Shown: piece after piece, positions 1-9,050 of the stretch | How positions within the stretch are numbered: position 1 is the first letter of the stretch | How the letters are laid out: each line of letters begins with the position of its first letter | From: JBLNDJ01 sp050261515 | GTDB lineage: Bacteria; Acidobacteriota; Terriglobia; Bryobacterales; Bryobacteraceae | Assembly: GCA_050261515.1 (NCBI GenBank) | Contig: JBLNDJ010000021.1 | Location: 124,001 to 188,000 of the forward strand | DNA length: 64,000 bases | Reading direction: 5' to 3' | The notes under the pieces: generated by a model | Told to the model about the DNA's origin: nothing | The model's database searches: none | What the model saw: only the letters and a program-made list of their open reading frames with translations | Program-made: the position numbers and the translations under genes

Positions 1-1300
1 CGTCGCTGATCTGCTTCAGCCCCTCGCGCTCCATGATCGCGCGCGCCGCGTCGCCCGTCGCGAACATCTTCGGGAAGATCTCCTTGGCCAGCTTGCCCGA
101 GATCTCGCCCTTGGCGATCAGCGCGATCAACTCCCCCAGCCGCTCGGCCGTTACGGGCGAATCCGCGATGTCCTTGCCCGCTTCCTTGAGTGCCGCCGCC
201 AGGTCGCCCATCACCCAGTGGGCCGCGGCCCGCGCGTCGCCCGCGGCCCTGGCGGCATTCTCGAAATACTCGGCCAGCGCGCGCTCCGCCGTCAGCACCT
301 CGGCGTCGTACTCGCGCAGCCCGTAGATCTCGACGAACCGCCGCCGCTTTTCGCCCGGCAACTCCGTCGTCTCGCTGCGCAATCGCGCCAGCCAGCTCTC
401 GCCGATCCTGAGCGGAACCAGGTCGGGCTCGGGAAAATAGCGGTAATCGTGCGCGTGCTCCTTCGATCGCATGCCCGCCGTCTCGCCCGTCTCCGGATCG
501 TAAAGCCGCGTCTCCTGAATCACCCTGCCGCCGCTTTCGATGAGCGCCACCTGCCGCGCGATCTCGTAATCGAGCGCCTGCTTGAGGAACCGGAACGAAT
601 TCAGGTTCTTTACCTCGGCCTTCGTGCCGAACTCCTTCTGCCCGCGCGGCCGCACGGAGACGTTGGCATCGCACCGCAGATGCCCCTTCTCCATGTCGCA
701 CGTCGAAACCTGGACGTACTGGAGCCGCTGCTTCAGGTCCGTGAGATACGCATAAGCCTCGTCCGAACTCCGCATATCGGGCTCGCTGACGATCTCGATC
801 AGCGGCGTGCCCGAGCGGTTCAGGTCCACGTACGTGTAGCGCTCCGAATCGCGGAACCCGTCATGGATGCTCTTGCCGGCGTCGTCTTCGAGGTGCACGC
901 GCGTCACGCCGATGCGTTTCGCGCCGCCCTCGAGCGTGATGTCGATGTGCCCGTGCTCCGCCACGGGCAGCTCGTACTGGCTGATCTGGTAGCCCTTCGG
1001 CAGGTCCGGATAGAAATAGTTCTTCCGCGCGAACCGCGAAACCGGCCGCACCTTGCAGTTCACCGCCAGCGCCGCCTTCACCGCCATCTCCACCGCCGCG
1101 CGATTCAGCACCGGCAGCGCACCGGGCATCCCCAGGCACACCGGACACACGTTCGTGTTCGGCGCGGCGCCGAAGCCGGTCGGGCATCCGCAGAACAGCT
1201 TCGAGTCGGTCGAAAGCTGCACGTGAACCTCGAGCCCGATCACGGGCTCGTATTTGGCCAGCGTATCAGGCGAAACCGTCAAGGCCGTTGCGGAAGACAT
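1..1300 (-). CDS. gatB: Asp/Glu-tRNA amidotransferase subunit B (3' end beyond window)
   Basis: GatB is the kinase/transamidase subunit of GatCAB. It converts misacylated Glu-tRNA(Gln) or Asp-tRNA(Asn) to the correct aminoacyl-tRNA in the cytoplasm. The ATG is at 1298-1300 and 433 codons are visible before the left edge, of roughly 475-490 usual. Seen directly: the N-terminal GLEVHVQL signature, the zinc-type cysteines FCGCPTGFGAAPNTNVCPVC, the KNYFYPDLPKGYQISQYE block and the HDYRYFPEPDL motif. The visible C-terminal part is the helical GatB/YqeY-type tail, lacking only its end. It is divergent from the aminotransferase at 1375. gatA and gatC are not in the window. Confidence 0.95.
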   Translation of the reverse strand, partial: MSSATALTVSPDTLAKYEPVIGLEVHVQLSTDSKLFCGCPTGFGAAPNTNVCPVCLGMPGALPVLNRAAVEMAVKAALAVNCKVRPVSRFARKNYFYPDLPKGYQISQYELPVAEHGHIDITLEGGAKRIGVTRVHLEDDAGKSIHDGFRDSERYTYVDLNRSGTPLIEIVSEPDMRSSDEAYAYLTDLKQRLQYVQVSTCDMEKGHLRCDANVSVRPRGQKEFGTKAEVKNLNSFRFLKQALDYEIARQVALIESGGRVIQETRLYDPETGETAGMRSKEHAHDYRYFPEPDLVPLRIGESWLARLRSETTELPGEKRRRFVEIYGLREYDAEVLTAERALAEYFENAARAAGDARAAAHWVMGDLAAALKEAGKDIADSPVTAERLGELIALIAKGEISGKLAKEIFPKMFATGDAARAIMEREGLKQISD

Positions 1301-1374
1301 CTATTCATTATCGAACACTCGCGCGAGGTTGCACCCGTTCGCCTGCGCGTCCGACAATAGTTTTCTACACCGAA

Positions 1375-2760
1375 ATGGCCAAAGAATACGACCTCACACC
1401 CCGTCGTGTGCCGCGCGTTGAAACGCGGCTCCGCAAAATCGTTACGGACCTCCCCGCTCCCGGCTCAGTCCCCCTGCTCGAGACGCTCGCCCGCATCGAG
1501 CCCATCGCCATGCGCGGCCAGCCGCCCATCGTCTGGGATCGCGCCGAAGGCTTCCAGGTTTGGGACGCGTATGGCAACTGCTGGATCGACTGGTCCAGCG
1601 GCGTTCTGATCGCCAACGCCGGCCACAGCCGCGCCGAAATCCGGGACGCCGTCTCCGCACAGGCCGCGCACAACCTGCTCACCACCTATTGCTTCCCGAA
1701 CGAAGCGCGCGCGCGGCTCGTAGAGCGCCTCGCCTCCGTGCTGCCCTCGCCGCTTGAAAAGGTTTTCCTCCTGACGACCGGTTCGGAAGCCGTCGAGTGC
1801 GCCGTGAAGCTCTGCCGCACCAACGGCGTCCGCCAGGGCGGCCGCTCCAAGCACGTCATCGTGTCGTTCGTGAACGCCTTCCACGGCCGCACGCTCGGCG
1901 CGCAGCAGGCGGGCGGCATCCCCGCGCTCAAAGAGTGGATCGTCAACCTCGATCCGGGCTTCGTGCAGGTCCCGTTCCCCGACGGCTTCTGGGGAGAAGA
2001 GACCGGCTTCGATTCCTTCGAGCGCCAACTGCGCGAGCAGGGCGTCGAGCCGCAGAACGTCGCCGGCGTGATCATCGAAACCTACCAGGGCGGCACCGCC
2101 GCCTTCGCGCCGCGCGCCTATATGCAGGAGCTGCGCAAGTGGTGCTCGGGCCATAAGGCCCTGCTGGTCTGCGACGAAGTGCAGGCCGGCTTCGGCCGCA
2201 CCGGCACCATGTGGGGCTTCGAGCACTACGGCATCGTGCCCGACCTCTCCACTTTCGGCAAAGGCATCTCGTCTTCGCTGCCGATCTCGGCGGTGGTCGG
2301 ACGGCCCGAGGTTCTCGACCTGTTCCCTCCCGGCGCCATGACCTCGACCCACACCGGCAACCCCGTCTGCTGCGCCGCCGCGCTCGCCTCGCTCGACCTG
2401 ATCCTCAAGGAGAATCTCGCCGGCCGCGCGAAGGAAAACGGCGCGCTGCTGCACAAGAAACTCGAAGCCATCAAAGCCAAACACCCGCAGTTCGGATTCC
2501 TTGCCGGCAAGGGGCTCGTCGCGGGTCTCATCTGCATCCGCCCCGGCACGAAGACTCCCGATGGCGACCTGGCCTGGGATATCGTTCGCCGCACGGTCGA
2601 AAAGGGCGTCCTGATGTTCAGCCCCGTCGGCAAGCTCGGCTCCACCATCAAGATCTGCCCGCCGCTGGTCATCACGCCCGAGGCGATCGAAGAGAGCGTG
2701 GCCGCGTTTGAAGAAGCGGTCGAAGAGACGCTCGCCGAGCGAAAGGCCGCCGGAATATGA
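1375..2760 (+). CDS. Class III PLP-dependent aminotransferase
   Basis: A 461-aa fold-type I aminotransferase of the acetylornithine/GABA aminotransferase class. Visible signatures are TGSEAVECAVKLCR (cofactor phosphate region), AFHGRTLGA, the LLVCDEVQAGFGRTG aspartate segment and the Schiff-base lysine K296 in STFGKGISSS. The start is set at ATG 1375; an in-frame upstream extension would run through the gatB promoter region. Its stop overlaps the start of the next gene by 4 nt (ATGA), so it is translationally coupled to a Gfo/Idh-type dehydrogenase. This suggests sequential oxidation and transamination of one substrate, possibly a sugar or amino-sugar precursor. The substrate cannot be read from sequence; 4-aminobutyrate or another omega-amino acid are alternatives. 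Confidence 0.88.
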   Translation: MAKEYDLTPRRVPRVETRLRKIVTDLPAPGSVPLLETLARIEPIAMRGQPPIVWDRAEGFQVWDAYGNCWIDWSSGVLIANAGHSRAEIRDAVSAQAAHNLLTTYCFPNEARARLVERLASVLPSPLEKVFLLTTGSEAVECAVKLCRTNGVRQGGRSKHVIVSFVNAFHGRTLGAQQAGGIPALKEWIVNLDPGFVQVPFPDGFWGEETGFDSFERQLREQGVEPQNVAGVIIETYQGGTAAFAPRAYMQELRKWCSGHKALLVCDEVQAGFGRTGTMWGFEHYGIVPDLSTFGKGISSSLPISAVVGRPEVLDLFPPGAMTSTHTGNPVCCAAALASLDLILKENLAGRAKENGALLHKKLEAIKAKHPQFGFLAGKGLVAGLICIRPGTKTPDGDLAWDIVRRTVEKGVLMFSPVGKLGSTIKICPPLVITPEAIEESVAAFEEAVEETLAERKAAGI

Positions 2761-4013
2761 GCGCGGCGCCGCAAGGGGGCACGCCCCCCCAAGTCGTCGT
2801 AATCGGCGGCGGCATGATCACGCACGATCAACTGCTGCCGTCGCTCTACCAGTTGCAGCGCAACGGCGTAGTCGGAGAGATCTCCGTCTGCGCCCTGCGC
2901 GGCCGTCCGCTCAAGGCGCTCGCGGAATCGGAAACCATCCGCCGCGCCTTCCCCGAGCGCTCCTTCACCCCCTACCCCGACTATAAGAAGGACCTCGACA
3001 CCGACTACCCGGCGCTTTACCGCGAAGTGCTCGCCAAGCTGCCGCCGCGTAACATCGCGGTGGTCGCGGTGCCCGACAACCAGCACTTCGAGACCATCAT
3101 GGCCGCGCTCGCGGCGGACCAGCACGTCCTCACCGTGAAGCCGCTCGTGCTCAAGGCGTCCGAAGCCGAAACGATCGAGCGCGAGTCGCACGCCCGCGGG
3201 TTGCTCGTAGGCGTCGATTACCACAAGCGCTTCGACGACCGCAGCCTCATGGCGCGCCTGCGCTACCGCCAGGGCAAGTTCGGCGAATTCAAGCTCGGCA
3301 CGGCGAACCTGTTCGAGAAGTGGTATTACCGCCACTCGAATTTCCAGAACTGGTGCACCGTAGAGCGTTCCGACGCGTTCACCTACATCGGCTGCCACTA
3401 CGTGGACCTCGTGCATTTCATCACGGGCCTGATGCCGGAATCGGTGAGCCTCTACGGCGTCCGTGACCGCTACCCCAACGGCAACGAAGGGTACCTCTGG
3501 ACCGACGCCCGCGTCATCTGGTCGAACGGCGCCTGCCTCAACGTCCAGAACGGCCTCAGCTTTCCCGACGCCGCGCCCGGCTCGAACACGCAGGGCATGA
3601 CGCTCTACTGCGCCTCGAAAGACACCGGCGCGCTCATCGAGCACGACGACCATTACCGCGGCCTGAAGTACTCCTACACCGAAACGCCCTCCGGCGCCGG
3701 CGCCACGCAGTACGCCGAGCCGAGCCCCGACTACTTCCAGTACCTTGACTTCGGCGGCCCGGGCCTCACGCCCGTTGGCTACGGCTACCGTTCGGTCGAA
3801 GCCATCGTCAAAGCGGCCATTCAGGTGGAGCGGGCGGGCGATCTCGAAGCGCGCCGCCGCGCCCTTGCCTCCGTCGATAAGACCGGCATCATCCCCACGC
3901 CGGCCAACAGCCGGTACAACGAGCTGGTGGTTGAAGCGGGCCGGCTCTCGCTGGCCAACGGCGGGCGCGAAGCGGTCATCGATTACGGTACGGGTACGGT
4001 GAAAATTCGGTAA
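2757..4013 (+). CDS. Gfo/Idh/MocA-family oxidoreductase
   Basis: A 418-aa NAD(P)-dependent dehydrogenase-like protein. The N-terminal Rossmann glycine motif is VVVIGGGMITHD (about residues 13-24). The segment VKPLVLKASEAE sits where the family has its catalytic EKP lysine, so the usual glutamate is replaced by valine. A C-terminal substrate-binding domain follows, including the histidine-rich stretch GCHYVDLVHF. Start and preceding stop overlap as ATGA, indicating coupling with the class III aminotransferase. The first ten codons (CAAGGGGGCACG and following) are unusually GC-rich and probably dispensable. The substrate is unknown; this family oxidises sugars, inositols and related alcohols. 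Confidence 0.85.
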   Translation: MSAAPQGGTPPQVVVIGGGMITHDQLLPSLYQLQRNGVVGEISVCALRGRPLKALAESETIRRAFPERSFTPYPDYKKDLDTDYPALYREVLAKLPPRNIAVVAVPDNQHFETIMAALAADQHVLTVKPLVLKASEAETIERESHARGLLVGVDYHKRFDDRSLMARLRYRQGKFGEFKLGTANLFEKWYYRHSNFQNWCTVERSDAFTYIGCHYVDLVHFITGLMPESVSLYGVRDRYPNGNEGYLWTDARVIWSNGACLNVQNGLSFPDAAPGSNTQGMTLYCASKDTGALIEHDDHYRGLKYSYTETPSGAGATQYAEPSPDYFQYLDFGGPGLTPVGYGYRSVEAIVKAAIQVERAGDLEARRRALASVDKTGIIPTPANSRYNELVVEAGRLSLANGGREAVIDYGTGTVKIR

Positions 4014-4021
4014 TTCGGACC

Positions 4022-4050
4022 TTGACACCCAAAATTCCTTGCTCTAGCAT
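4022..4050 (+). promoter_or_regulatory. Sigma-70-type promoter of the 54-aa gene
   Basis: TTGACA (4022-4027) and TAGCAT (4045-4050) are separated by exactly 17 nt. The -35 is a perfect consensus match. Transcription would begin near 4057 and give a leader of about 25 nt ending in the purine-rich ribosome site GAGGGGGGA before ATG 4081. It begins only 8 nt after the stop of the upstream dehydrogenase, so the small gene should be an independent unit. Confidence 0.65.
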
Positions 4051-4080
4051 TTGGTCAGGCGAGAGCATCGAGGGGGGACC

Positions 4081-4245
4081 ATGCCGAAGCAAGCTTCGCC
4101 TAACGGGCAGCCGGCCGCGGAGACGCCGGCAAAAAGCCCGCGGCAGAACCTGACGAAAGAGCAGCAGGACGCGACCGTCCGGAAGTGGGCCGACTGGATC
4201 CTCAAGCAGCGTCAAAGCGCTGCTGAAGGCAAGTCCTCCGAGTAA
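4081..4245 (+). CDS. Small charged protein of unknown function (54 aa)
   Basis: A 54-residue hydrophilic protein with no membrane segment or signal peptide. Residues 1-25 are Pro/Ala/Lys-rich and probably disordered. Residues 26-47 (KEQQDATVRKWADWILKQR) look like a single amphipathic helix with two tryptophans. ATG 4081 is chosen over an in-frame TTG 30 nt upstream because GAGGGGGGA sits at the right distance before the ATG, and the TTG lies only a few bases after the -10 box. A strong promoter and ribosome site argue that it is a real, well-expressed gene. I do not recognise the family. Confidence 0.6.
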   Translation: MPKQASPNGQPAAETPAKSPRQNLTKEQQDATVRKWADWILKQRQSAAEGKSSE

Positions 4246-4312
4246 GCTGGGGCTGCGCTGCGGCGCCGGGGCCCCTTCACCACCAAGCACCCGTCGCGGC
4301 AAAAGCCCCGCG

Positions 4313-4885
4313 TCAGCTCGAATGCGGCGGCTCGCCGTCGTCCGCCGGCTTGAGCAGCTTATAGACGATCCGGCTCTCCGGGAGGTTCGACTCCACGAAA
4401 TCCACGCCCTCGGACGTGATCATGATGTCGTTATTGACCTCATCGCGGCGCACGAAGCCCTTCTCGCGCAGGTACCAGATCGTGAACTCCAGGTGCTCGC
4501 GCGGCAGCCCCATCTTTCCTTCGAGATCAAGCAACGACAGCCCCGGAAAATCCGGATTCGACTTGCGCCGGTTATAAAAGAGGCACAGCGCGCCCAACCG
4601 CCGGTTCATCTCCGAGTCGATGCCGCTGACGAAGTCCTTCGTCTCGAAAACGGGCAACGGTTTGGCGGCGTGCTGTTGCAGCTTTTCGTTGTACCGCGCG
4701 CGTTCGTCCGCGTCGCTCAGGACCTCGTATGCCTTTTGCAGCAGGACGAACTTGTCGGTATCGCCCGTCTCCGGGTTGTCCGGGTGGAAGCGCGAGGCAA
4801 GCATCCGGTAGACGCGCTGAATCGTCGCCATCTCCGCGTTCGGGCTGATCTGCATCAGCTCGTAGTAATCAACGAAGTCGTCCAT
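4313..4885 (-). CDS. J-domain (DnaJ-like) protein
   Basis: 190 aa. Residues 4-68 form a J-domain: YYELMQISPNAEMATIQRVY, then the diagnostic HPD tripeptide at residues 34-36, then KAYEVLSDADERARYNE. There is no Gly/Phe-rich or zinc-finger region, so it is a type III J-protein rather than DnaJ itself. The C-terminal half (about residues 85-180) resembles a winged-helix-like module (REHLEFTIWYLREKGFVRRD). It would recruit and stimulate a DnaK-type chaperone for a specific client. The neighbours give no clue to the client; it is divergent from the EF-G2 gene. Confidence 0.85.
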   Translation of the reverse strand: MDDFVDYYELMQISPNAEMATIQRVYRMLASRFHPDNPETGDTDKFVLLQKAYEVLSDADERARYNEKLQQHAAKPLPVFETKDFVSGIDSEMNRRLGALCLFYNRRKSNPDFPGLSLLDLEGKMGLPREHLEFTIWYLREKGFVRRDEVNNDIMITSEGVDFVESNLPESRIVYKLLKPADDGEPPHSS

Positions 4886-5028
4886 AGGGCTCCCTCAGAT
4901 TACTCCTTCTCACGCCTTCTGTCTCCAGCTTTTTCGGCCTGCCATCGCTGTTACTGGTGTGTTACCATCCTCATCTTGGAGCGTCTTAGGCCGCCCAGCA
5001 GACCCCCAAAAACCAGGGAGTTCTCACA

Positions 5029-7125
5029 TTGAAAGTCTACGAGAGCAAGGACATTCGGAATGTAGGATTGGTCGGACACGGCAACAGTGGCAAGACTTCG
5101 CTGGCCGCCGCCATCCTGTTCACCACGGGCGCCACCAACCGCCTCACAAGGGTGGATGAGGGCAACACCATCACCGATTTCGACGACGAAGAGATCCAGC
5201 GCAAGGTGACGATCTCGACCGGACTCGCCGCCGCCGAATGGCAAAAATCCAAGATCAACCTGCTCGACACTCCCGGCTTCAACATTTTTATCAATGACAC
5301 CCGGGCGGCACTGGTGGCGGCCGACGCCTCCGTCGTGCTGGTCGATGGCGTCGCCGGAGTCGAGGTCCAGACCGAGAAGGTTTGGGGATTCTCCGCCGGA
5401 TACCGGCTGCCCCGCGCCATTGTCATCAATAAGCTCGACCGCGAGCGCGCCAGCTTCGAGCGCGCGCTCGAAAGCGTCCAGACGAACTTCGGCCGCACCG
5501 CCGTCCCCATCCAGCTGCCGATCGGCGCCGAGCGCGACTTCCGCGGCGTTGTAGACCTCCTCACCATGAAGGCCTACACCTACACGCCCGACGGCGACGG
5601 CAAGGGTAAGGAAGAAGCCATCCCTGCCGACATGGCCGAGGCCGCCCAGAAGGCCCACGAAGCGCTTGTCGAGATGGTCGCCGAGGGCAACGACGCGCTC
5701 ATGGAGGAGTTCTTCGACAAGGGCTCGCTCTCGCCCGAGCACATGACCGAGGGGCTGCGCCAGGCCGTTCTCGAAATGCGCGTGTTCCCGGTGCTGTGTG
5801 CGGCGTCGCTGCACAACATCGGCACCGACCTGCTGCTCAACTTCATCGCCGACAACCTGCCTGCTCCTACCGACCGCGGAGAGGTCAAGGGCAAGAACGG
5901 CGATCAGGAAGTCACCCGCAAGGTCGCCGACTCCGAGCCCGTCTCCGCTTTCGTCTTCAAAACCATCGCCGACCCGTTCGCGGGCCGCGTGTCGTACTTC
6001 AAGGTCATGTCCGGTGTAGTCAAGAACGACGCCAACCTGACCAATTCGCGCACTGGCGGCGTCGAGCGCCTGGCGCACATCGGCTGCGTGTTTGGCAAAA
6101 CCCTACAGCCCGTCACCGAGCTGCACGCAGGCGATATCGGCGGAGTCGCCAAGCTCAAGGAAACGCTGACCGGCGACACGCTCTGCGATAAAGCCGCACC
6201 CATCGCCTACCCGCCCGTCCGGCTCCCCGAGCCCTCGATCGCGTACGCCATAGAAGCCAAGTCCCGCCAGGACGAAGACCGCCTCGGCAATGCCATCGCG
6301 CGCATTCTCGAAGAAGACGCTTCCCTGCGCTTCTACCGCGATCCGCAGACCAAGGAATTCCTGCTTGCCGGCAGCGGCCAGCAGCACGTGGAGGTCATCG
6401 TCAGCCGCCTGAGAAAGCGCTATGGCGTGGACGTGACCTTAAAGGCGCCCAAGATTCCCTACCGCGAAACCATTCGCGGCACCGCCGACGTCCAGGGCCG
6501 CCACAAAAAGCAGACCGGCGGGCACGGCCAGTTCGGCGACTGCTGGATCAGGATGGAACCCCTGCCGCGCGGCGGCAACTTCGAGTTTGTCAACGACATC
6601 TTCGGCGGCGCCATCCCGAAGAACTACATCCCCGCGGTCGAAAAGGGCATCGTCGAAACGGCGGCCAAGGGCTACCTCGCCGGCTACCCCGTCGTCGATT
6701 TCCGTGTCACCGTCTACGACGGCTCGTACCACGATGTCGATTCCTCCGAGCTTTCCTTCAAGCTCGCCGCCCGCAAAGCGTTCCGGGCCGCCATGGAGCA
6801 GGCCAAGCCCGCTCTGCTCGAGCCCATCATGAACGTCGAGATCGAGGCCCCCGTCGAGTACGCGGGCGACCTGATGGGCGACCTCAACGGCCGCCGCGGC
6901 CGCATCTCCGGCATGGAAACGCGCGGCGGTACGCAGATCATCCGCGCCCAAGTCCCCATGGCCGAGATGCTCAACTACCAGAACGACCTCATCTCCATGA
7001 CCCAGGGCCGCGCCTCCTTCACCATGGAGTTCAGCCATTACGACTTCGTCCCGCAAATGCAGGCCGAAAAGGTGATTGCAGCCGCCAAGGCCGCCAAGGC
7101 GGGCGAGGAAGAGGAAGAGGAATAG
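5029..7125 (+). CDS. Elongation factor G-like GTPase (EF-G2 type)
   Basis: 698 aa with the complete EF-G domain order: G domain, domain II, then III-V. Visible GTPase motifs are the P-loop GHGNSGKT (16-23), DTPG (80-83) and NKLD (134-137). GHGNSGKT replaces the AHIDAGKTTT form of canonical EF-G, and the switch II position after DTPG is Phe84 instead of the catalytic histidine. Both are marks of the EF-G2-like paralogue group rather than housekeeping FusA. Start is TTG 5029 with CAGGGAG about 8 nt upstream. The C-terminus is an acidic EEEEEE tail. The gene stands alone, not in a str operon. Its role in translocation, ribosome recycling or stress is not determinable here. Confidence 0.9.
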   Translation: MKVYESKDIRNVGLVGHGNSGKTSLAAAILFTTGATNRLTRVDEGNTITDFDDEEIQRKVTISTGLAAAEWQKSKINLLDTPGFNIFINDTRAALVAADASVVLVDGVAGVEVQTEKVWGFSAGYRLPRAIVINKLDRERASFERALESVQTNFGRTAVPIQLPIGAERDFRGVVDLLTMKAYTYTPDGDGKGKEEAIPADMAEAAQKAHEALVEMVAEGNDALMEEFFDKGSLSPEHMTEGLRQAVLEMRVFPVLCAASLHNIGTDLLLNFIADNLPAPTDRGEVKGKNGDQEVTRKVADSEPVSAFVFKTIADPFAGRVSYFKVMSGVVKNDANLTNSRTGGVERLAHIGCVFGKTLQPVTELHAGDIGGVAKLKETLTGDTLCDKAAPIAYPPVRLPEPSIAYAIEAKSRQDEDRLGNAIARILEEDASLRFYRDPQTKEFLLAGSGQQHVEVIVSRLRKRYGVDVTLKAPKIPYRETIRGTADVQGRHKKQTGGHGQFGDCWIRMEPLPRGGNFEFVNDIFGGAIPKNYIPAVEKGIVETAAKGYLAGYPVVDFRVTVYDGSYHDVDSSELSFKLAARKAFRAAMEQAKPALLEPIMNVEIEAPVEYAGDLMGDLNGRRGRISGMETRGGTQIIRAQVPMAEMLNYQNDLISMTQGRASFTMEFSHYDFVPQMQAEKVIAAAKAAKAGEEEEEE

Positions 7126-7144
7126 TACTATCCGGGACCCCGGG

Positions 7145-7181
7145 CCGGGGGTAAGTGCTTCATTTGAAGTACTTTCCCCGG
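7145..7181. repeat. Long near-perfect hairpin after the EF-G2 gene
   Basis: The arms are CCGGGGGTAAGTGCTTC and GAAGTACTTTCCCCGG around an ATTT loop, with only a few mismatches. There is no T-run on either strand, so it is not a classical intrinsic terminator. It lies 20 nt after the EF-G2 stop and could stabilise the mRNA 3' end, or be a member of a dispersed palindromic repeat family. Confidence 0.6.
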
Positions 7182-7264
7182 TCTGAACCCGAACCTCCGC
7201 ACCTGGATCTCAGCTTGACCGGGATTGTTTCCTGGGTTAAAGTTGGGAATTGCCAAGCCAATGC

Positions 7265-8935
7265 ATGACTGGGCTTAAGACATATTCATGTTGTGTGGCT
7301 GCTCTGGCGTTCGTTGGCTGTTCGCTGGGTTGCGCTCCCGCCCGCTCGCGGACCATGTTCGCTGAGCCGTCCGCTCGCCAGGACGTTGCGCCGCTGATCA
7401 CCGCCGCCCCGCCCCCGCTGGCCGCGAGCACGGATGCAAGCGAAACCCCGAGGTTCCTTACCGCTGTCCAGCACGTTGCGCCCGGCCCCCGCGCCGAAAC
7501 CCTGATCGCCGATGCCGACTGGCACTTCGAAGCCGGCCGCAAGCTCTACGAGCAACGCGACCAGGCCGGCGCGCGCCGCGAGTTCGACCGCGCCATCGAC
7601 ATCCTGCTCGCCGCGCCCGAAGGCTCCAACGCGCGCGCCGCACTCGACCGCAAGCTCGACCAGTTGGTGGACGTCATACACCGGCTCGACCTCGCGGGCC
7701 TCGGCTCGGGCGACATCGAATCCGGCCCCGTGTTCGAAAAGCCTCCGCTCGAGGACATCCCCGAGCTTACCTTCCCCGTCGATCCCAAGCTCAAGAACAA
7801 GGTTGCCGAAGAGTTGCGCGCCACCGTGTCGCAGCTTCCCCTCCAGTTGAACGACACCATCCTTTCCTATATCGATTACTTCTCTACCGACCGCGGCCGC
7901 AAGATTCTCATTTCTGGATTGCGGCGCAGCGGGCGCTACCGTCCGCTGATCCAGCGGGTATTCGACGAAGAGGGCGTTCCGCAGGAGCTGATTTACATGG
8001 CGCAGGTCGAGTCGGGCTTTCTGCCCCGCGCCGTTTCGCGGAAGAAGGCCACCGGCATGTGGCAGTTCATGTTGGAGCGCGGCCGCGAGTACGGACTGCG
8101 CCAAACTCCGTACATGGATGAGCGGCTCGACCCCGAGAAGTCCACGCGCGCCGCCGCGCGCCACCTGCGCGATCTTTACCACCGCTACGGCGACTGGTAT
8201 CTGGCCATCGCGGCTTACAATTGCGGACCGGGTGTGATCGACAAGGCCGTAGAGCGCACCGGGTATGCCGATTTCTGGGAACTGCGCCGCCGCCGCACCA
8301 TGCCGGGCGATACCACCAGCTACGTCCCTGTGATTCTGGCCATGACCATCATGGTGAAGAACGCCCGGGAGTACGGGCTCGAGGACCTCGAGATCGATCC
8401 CCCGCTCGAATATGACACCCTCCATATCTCGGCCCTCACGCACCTTCAGTTGATCGCCGACCTCACCGAATGCCCCGTCTCGCAGTTGCGCGACCTGAAC
8501 CCAGCGCTGTTGACGAACCTTGCTCCCGCCGGCGAGGAGCTTCGGATTCCGAAGGGTTCCGCGGGTTCCACCGGCGAGCTTGCCGAGTTGCTTGATTCGG
8601 TCCCGGCCGATAAGCGCGTTTCCTGGCGCGCGCACCGCGTTGCAGCGGGGGAAAGCCTCGACGCGATCGCCCGCCGCTACCACGTGACGGAAACCGCGAT
8701 CGCTTCGGTGAACCGCGATGCGCTCCGCACGCTCGAGCGCGGCGACCTTCTGCTGATCCCTGCGGCGCCGGAGAAGGCGGCATCCGTGCGTGCCTCGCGC
8801 AAGGGCAAATCGCGGCACATTACGGCCGCGAAACACTCCGCCGCGAAGAAGGGCATCAGGGCCGCGGCCCCCCGCCATCGCGCCAAGACGGTTGCGGTTG
8901 CCTCCCGCGCCAGGCGTTCTGCGATCAAGCGTTAG
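7265..8935 (+). CDS. MltD-like lytic murein transglycosylase with LysM domain
   Basis: Cleaves peptidoglycan glycan strands in the periplasm. The N-terminus is a hydrophobic export segment ending near cysteines (AALAFVGCSLGC), so it may be a lipoprotein, though neither lipobox is ideal. Residues of about 220-340 form a GH23-type SLT domain: catalytic Glu249 in AQVESGF, then ATGMWQFM, then LAIAAYNCGPGVIDKA. A single LysM module follows at about 455-500 (HRVAAGESLDAIARRY...RGDLLLIP). The extreme C-terminus is Lys/Arg-rich. ATG 7265 was chosen; a TTG 15 nt upstream is in frame. The length of about 556 aa fits MltD. Confidence 0.88.
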   Translation: MTGLKTYSCCVAALAFVGCSLGCAPARSRTMFAEPSARQDVAPLITAAPPPLAASTDASETPRFLTAVQHVAPGPRAETLIADADWHFEAGRKLYEQRDQAGARREFDRAIDILLAAPEGSNARAALDRKLDQLVDVIHRLDLAGLGSGDIESGPVFEKPPLEDIPELTFPVDPKLKNKVAEELRATVSQLPLQLNDTILSYIDYFSTDRGRKILISGLRRSGRYRPLIQRVFDEEGVPQELIYMAQVESGFLPRAVSRKKATGMWQFMLERGREYGLRQTPYMDERLDPEKSTRAAARHLRDLYHRYGDWYLAIAAYNCGPGVIDKAVERTGYADFWELRRRRTMPGDTTSYVPVILAMTIMVKNAREYGLEDLEIDPPLEYDTLHISALTHLQLIADLTECPVSQLRDLNPALLTNLAPAGEELRIPKGSAGSTGELAELLDSVPADKRVSWRAHRVAAGESLDAIARRYHVTETAIASVNRDALRTLERGDLLLIPAAPEKAASVRASRKGKSRHITAAKHSAAKKGIRAAAPRHRAKTVAVASRARRSAIKR

Positions 8936-8987
8936 CTCCGGCTTCTATCCGTCCGCATATCCAGCGAAAGCAGTCTCGATTTCACTC

Positions 8988-9015
8988 TTGCCTTTAGATG
9001 AAATAGAGTTATTCT
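8988..9015 (+). promoter_or_regulatory. Candidate promoter of the histone-like gene
   Basis: TTGCCT (8988-8993) and TATTCT (9010-9015) are spaced by 16 nt in a locally AT-rich stretch. Transcription would start about 30 nt before the coding region, which carries a perfect AGGAGG site. Confidence 0.4.
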
Positions 9016-9050
9016 AGTTTGGTGACACGGTCGTACAGGAGGCCTTGAAA

